Assembly (NCBI RefSeq): GCF_027580225.2
Contig: NW_027395277.1
Location: forward strand, 1,364,001 to 1,428,000
Direction: 5' to 3'
Source of the DNA: Misgurnus anguillicaudatus
Lineage: Eukaryota; Chordata; Actinopteri; Cypriniformes; Cobitidae
Length of the DNA stretch: 64,000 bases
Under the pieces are notes generated by a model that was not told where the DNA came from, ran no database searches, and was given only the letters and a program-made list of their open reading frames with translations. The position numbers and the translations under genes were made by a program. Shown one piece after another: positions 59,186-64,000 of this stretch; within the stretch, counting starts at the first letter, position 1, and every line of letters begins with the position of its first letter.

Positions 59186-62100
59186 ATGATGAACTGCTGC
59201 GGTCTCGTCACTAAAGAAAATCAGCCAGGTATAAACTCACCTGTTTACTTTCTTTCATTTAAGCTCTTTATTTGACAGACAGACAGACAGACTGATTGTT
59301 GTCATGTTTGTTTTCTTGTCAGTTCCTCTGAAGAGCATCAGTGTTGAGGTGCAGGTGAAGAGTCATGTAGCTACAGTCACCTCCACTCTGCAGTATGTGA
59401 ATGAGGAAGAGCGCCACCTGGAGGCCTTGTTTGTGTTTCCTCTGCCTGCTGATGCTGCTGTCTGTCACTTCAGTGCCAAGATCGGAGATCAGGAGATTGT
59501 GGCAGAAGTTCAAGAGAGACAAACTGTGAGTCCAAATGCAAACAGGAAAAGGCACTGCAGAATCACTTAAACATAATATGCATTTATTTACTCATATTTA
59601 AATTGTCTCCCTTTGTGTGTGTTGCAGGCGAGGGATGAGTATGATGATGCTGTGAGTTCGGGTCAGCAGGCGTTTCTATTGGAAGAGAGTGAAGAAAGTT
59701 CTGATGTGTTCAGACTGAGTGTTGGGTGTCTGTCACCGGGTCAGAACGCTGATATCACCATCACATACATCACTGAGCTCTCTGTGCAGGATGACCACTC
59801 GCTGCGCTTCTGTCTGCCTGCTGTACTCAACCCCAGATACACACCAGCAGGTACTGGACTTCAACAGCTGTCAACACTTTACAGTAATACAGCACATTTA
59901 CAGTAACACACAAGATTAACAGTTAAACCACACATTTACAATAACACACAAGATTTACAGTAATATCACACATTTACAGTTACACACAAGATTTAAAGTA
60001 ATAATTGAGTTTAAAGATTGTTTTTATAACACACTCTCTGTGCCGTCCTCAGGTTCAGATGCTGGAATAGTTTCAGAGATTTCGTCATGTGACTCTGTTC
60101 CCTACACTTTGACTCTTAGTGTTCATGTGAGCTCTCCAAACCCCATCACCAAACTAGAGTCCAACTGTACTCTGGATCCTCTTGTGTTCCTCAACTCTGA
60201 TCACACTCAGGCAACGGTACTGTGAAATTGTGTGTTTAATACAGTTGTTTGGTTTGTGTTGTCATAGAAAGCCTGTATTGATGTGTTTGTTTATTTGTGT
60301 TGTAGGTGAATCTGAGTTCTGGTCACAAGTTTGATAAAGATGTTGAGTTGTTTCTGTACTATCAGAATACCCATCAGCCCACTGCTATAGTGGAGGCAGG
60401 AGTGACCACTGCAAAACCAGGTACACACTACAGTACATCAATCTGATATAAACTAAAAAAAATTGTATACCTTAAGAACATAATACAATTATTTTTTAGA
60501 TCTTCACATCAGTCATTGATCTCTTTCTCTGTTTCAGGTTCTCTGATGAGTGACCCAGTGGTGATGATAAGTTTGTACCCAGAATTCCCAGAGGAAATGA
60601 TGTCATCATTAGCAACTCAAGGCGAGTTTATTTTTGTGATTGACAGATCAGGCAGTATGGGCTGTATGATGCATCATGGGGAAAGAGCACAGATGCGTAT
60701 AGAAAGTGCAAAGGTACAAATGAGTTTAAACATTTTAAATTTTAAAAATGTATTTGAATACGACTTTTTAATATCTGTACACATCTGTCTGTCTGCAGGA
60801 AACTCTGCTGTTACTGTTGAAGAGTCTGCCCATGGGCTGTTACTTTAATATCTATGGATTTGGCACTCATTTTGAGTCCTTCTTCCCGTTAGTAACTAGA
60901 ATCTAAATCATCTAAAGTTGTTATTTTGTTATATTCATCATGTGAGAGGATTTTAATGTTTGTGTCATTGCAGTCAGAGTGTTGTGTACAATCAGGACAC
61001 AATGGATCAGGCACTGAAAAAAGTCAATGAAATGACAGCAGACATGGGCGGCACAGAGATTTTACAGCCTCTCAAACACATCTACAGTCAACCCTGTTAC
61101 CCTGAACACCCCAGACAGGTGCATCACCTTAAAATACATCAATTCATACACGAAAACAAACCTGAAGCATTTCAAAAGACTGGAGTTTTCCAAATTTGTC
61201 AGGCTTTTCATTTTTCAGATGGTTAAGTGTCATTTGTAAGATGTTTTTTCTCTGCAGTTGTTTGTCTTCACTGATGGAGAGGTGGGGAACACTAAAGAGG
61301 TTCTGGATCATGTGAGACTTCATGCTAAATCTCACAGGTACATTTCTCTTTATTTCCCAGTAAATTATTTAAGATTTGATGAATGAAATGAGCTGCTGTG
61401 TTTGAGTTGTTTTCATATCTTCAGGTGTTTCTCATTCGGGATTGGTGAGGGTGCAAGTACCGCCCTCATCACAGGAATGGCCAAAGAAGGATCTGGACAC
61501 GCCCAGTTCATCACAGGCACAGACCGCATGCAACCCAAAGTGAGACTATGGATGAGTTTTAGTTTGAAACCAGAGAAGGTTTGAATCTGTATGACATTGT
61601 TTTATTTCTCTTCAAATGTTATCAGGTGATGGAGTCTCTCAGGTTTGCTCTTCAGCCTGCAGTGAACAAGATCTCAGTACAGTGGAAAGTACCAGATGGC
61701 ATTACTGTTGACACGCTGTCTCCACCCATCAATGTGCTCTTTCAAGGTCAAAGGTCACTCTTTTATGCCCAACTTAAAGGACAGGTGAGAACTTGAGGTT
61801 TGTGATTTTATCTTCTGTTCATGGGATTGTACAGGACTATTTCACACTGAGATAAATTGTTTTCATTTCATTTCTGTGTCATAGAGTTCAGAAAGCTCTG
61901 AAGGATCAGTGATAGTTCAATACAACCTGAAAGATCAACCAGTGACAAACCAGCTTCACTTCTGCCTTAAACCAACTGAGGACACTGGGTAAACCATTCT
62001 CTGAAAGCATGTGAAAAATTAGGTCATTCAGATGAATGCCTGTTTTGTGACATAGGTAACGAATCTTATTACAATAATACCGCTCCTTAATCTGCACTAT

Positions 62101-63944
62101 CCAACCACAGCACTGCCATTTAGTGCAGAGAGACAGAGAGATAAATAATTGACAGCACAATTGAGTTTTCATTTCAACAAATCACCATCTAAAAGTGTAG
62201 TTTTCATATATCATCACCATTTTGTTATTACATTTAGAATAGTAAAAGCCTATTCTAAATCTAAAAAAATTATGAAAAAGTATATATCACCGGAAAGCTC
62301 TCAGAATGTAGTTTTCCTATTTCAAGAATGATAGAATTTATGTAGTGACAGTTTTGTCACATGACCCCGCCCCCCTTATGAATGCATATAAATGTTATAT
62401 ATTCATAACACTATATCATATTATAAATCTTCAAAAACCTTGACAAACTATATATCATTGGAAAGCTCTAAGAATGTAGTTTTCATATTTTCAAAACCCT
62501 TTAGCAGTAATAATAATACAGTGATGGTAATTTATTAATTTGTGACAAGAATATGCAGCAAACTGATTTTAACTTGAAATTTGGATCACAACTACTTGAG
62601 ACTCATGGCTTTATGTTTACATTATTTCTCCCTCATATTGTTTTATTAATAAGGCTGGGATGTAATTTGGTATCTGCTTTGCAGATCTGCTTGTTCACAT
62701 CACTCCAAACACGTTTAAATGTAAAAATATTGTGACTTTATTCTCATTATATATTGACTATCCTTAAAATATTATGACTTTATTCTCATTATATATTGAC
62801 TTTATTCTTGAAATTTTACAACTTTATTCTCGTTATATATTGACTTTATATTTGAAATTGTACGACTTTATTCTTGTTATATATTGACTTTATTCTTGAA
62901 ATTGTACGACTTTATTGTCGTTATATATTGACTTTATTCTTGAAATTGTACAACTTTATTCTCATTATATATTGACTTTATTCTTGAAATTGTACGACTT
63001 TATTGTCGTTATATATTGACTTTATTCTCAAGGTTTTATGACTTTATTCTCGTTATATATTGACTTTATTCTCAAAATTGTACGACTTTATTCTCGTTAT
63101 AAATTGAATTCTTGAAATTTAACGACTTTATTCTCGTTATATATATATATATATATATTGACTTTATTCTCAAAGTTTTACAACTTTTTTTCTCGTTATA
63201 TATATTTACTTTATTCTCAAAGTTTTACGACTTTGTTCTCGTTATATATTGACTTTATTTTCAGTTTTACAAATGTATTCTCGTTATATATTGACTTTAT
63301 TCTCAAGGTTTTATGACTTTATTCTCATTATATATTGACTTTATTCTTGAAATTGCACGACTTTATTCTCGTTATATATTGAATTAATTCTTGCCATTTT
63401 ACGACTTTATTCTCGTTATATATATTAACTTTATTCTCAAAGTTTTACGACTTTATTCTCTGTATATATTAACTTTATTCTCAAAATTGTAAGACTTTAT
63501 TCTTGTTATATATTGACTTAATTTTCAAAGTTTTACGACTTTAATTTGTTGTGACCTACAAATTTTAACATGTTACAATACATTATTTGTGGGGAATTTT
63601 GAGCTAAAACTTCACATACGCACTCTGAGGACACCAAAGACTTATTTTACACCTTAAAAAAAATCTCATAATAGATTTTTTAACATTTTTGTCAGATTCC
63701 TTACATTTTTGTCGATGTTTCTGCAGGTTGTCCATCCATCGACTGGTGGCCCGGTCTCTGATTCACTGTCTGGAGCAGGAGGAGAGGACAGGAGGTGTAG
63801 ATGTGGATGATATCAGGAGGAGGATGGTGGAGGTCAGTGTTGAAGCAGGAGTGAGCAGTGTTCATACAGCCTTCATTGCCATTAATAAACACAACAGAGA
63901 GGCTGTGAAAGGACCTCTGATACAGAGAAGAGTACCAACACAAG
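59186..63944 (+). CDS. vwa5a: VWA5A-like protein, tandem copy 5 (3' end beyond window)
   Basis: Fifth paralogue, first 13 exons: 59186-59228, 59323-59525, 59628-59850, 60053-60216, 60306-60420, 60538-60713, 60799-60887, 60974-61118, 61258-61337, 61425-61539, 61626-61784, 61885-61988, 63727-63944. Start MMNCCGLVTKENQP. The VWA MIDAS is VIDRSGSMGCMMHHG, closest to copy 4. Exons 6-8 share PEFPEE and ETLLLLLKSLP with copy 4. About 610 residues are visible; the linker and C-terminal exons must lie to the right. Intron 12 is swollen to 1.7 kb by a minisatellite. No disabling lesion was seen. Confidence 0.88.
59875..60005. repeat. Minisatellite in intron 3, copy 5
   Basis: Three to four units of the 'cacatttacagtaacacac' repeat, the shortest array of the five. 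Confidence 0.8.
61989..62714. other. Left part of copy 5 intron 12
   Basis: AT-rich. It contains two similar patches around 62270-62320 and 62450-62500 (atatatcac/ttggaaagctctaagaatgt, gtagttttc), suggesting an internal duplication. No gene. Confidence 0.5.
62715..63545. repeat. About 43-bp minisatellite in copy 5 intron 12
   Basis: Around twenty units of the form gactttattctcgttatata followed by ttgactttattcttgaaat and ttgtac, with a (TA)n expansion near 63140. Absent from intron 12 of the other copies, which is only about 80 bp. Confidence 0.92.
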
Positions 63945-64000
63945 GTTTGTCATCTCATTGTTTGTTTCTGGATCTGTGCAGGAAATATATTTGCAAATAT

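Overview
This is vertebrate chromosomal DNA, almost certainly from a cyprinid-like teleost fish. The genes are split into many short exons with GT-AG introns, the introns and spacers are packed with short inverted-repeat DNA transposons (MITEs) of types common in carp and zebrafish relatives, and the encoded proteins are animal-specific. The species call is inference; no operons, CRISPR arrays or bacterial features are present.

Region 1 (1-2582): a 51-bp satellite array split by a 677-bp MITE, then a second MITE. This is intronic sequence of the next gene. Region 2 (2583-16106, minus strand): 26 coding exons of an unconventional class V myosin, best matched to myosin Vc (myo5c). They run from the start codon through motor domain and six IQ motifs into the coiled coil; the rest of the tail lies beyond the left edge. 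Its introns carry at least seven transposon-like elements. Region 3 (16107-18633): a roughly 2.5-kb head-to-head spacer.

Region 4 (18634-63944, plus strand): a direct tandem array of five paralogues of von Willebrand factor A domain-containing protein 5A (VWA5A family: VIT domain, VWA domain with a DxSxS MIDAS, conserved C-terminal domain). Copies 1-4 are complete and copy 5 runs off the right edge. By my splice reconstruction all have open frames: about 784, 787, 789 and 775 residues for copies 1-4. The VIT/VWA core and the C-terminal exons are nearly invariant. The linker between them is built from tiny symmetric phase 1-1 exons that differ in sequence and number in every copy. Copy 1 also carries a second linker-type exon in intron 5, in front of the VWA exons.

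Introns and flanks show a mosaic history. Intron 4 is identical in copies 2 and 5 but of another type in 1, 3 and 4, while promoter regions group 1-3 against 4-5. This points to unequal exchange or gene conversion. Copies 2-5 share a motif resembling an interferon-response element in their 5' regions (best match in copy 3), raising the untested possibility that this is an immune-responsive family. I see nothing that looks like a wholly new system. The most interesting objects are the modular linker, the duplicated cassette exon and the mosaic tandem array.
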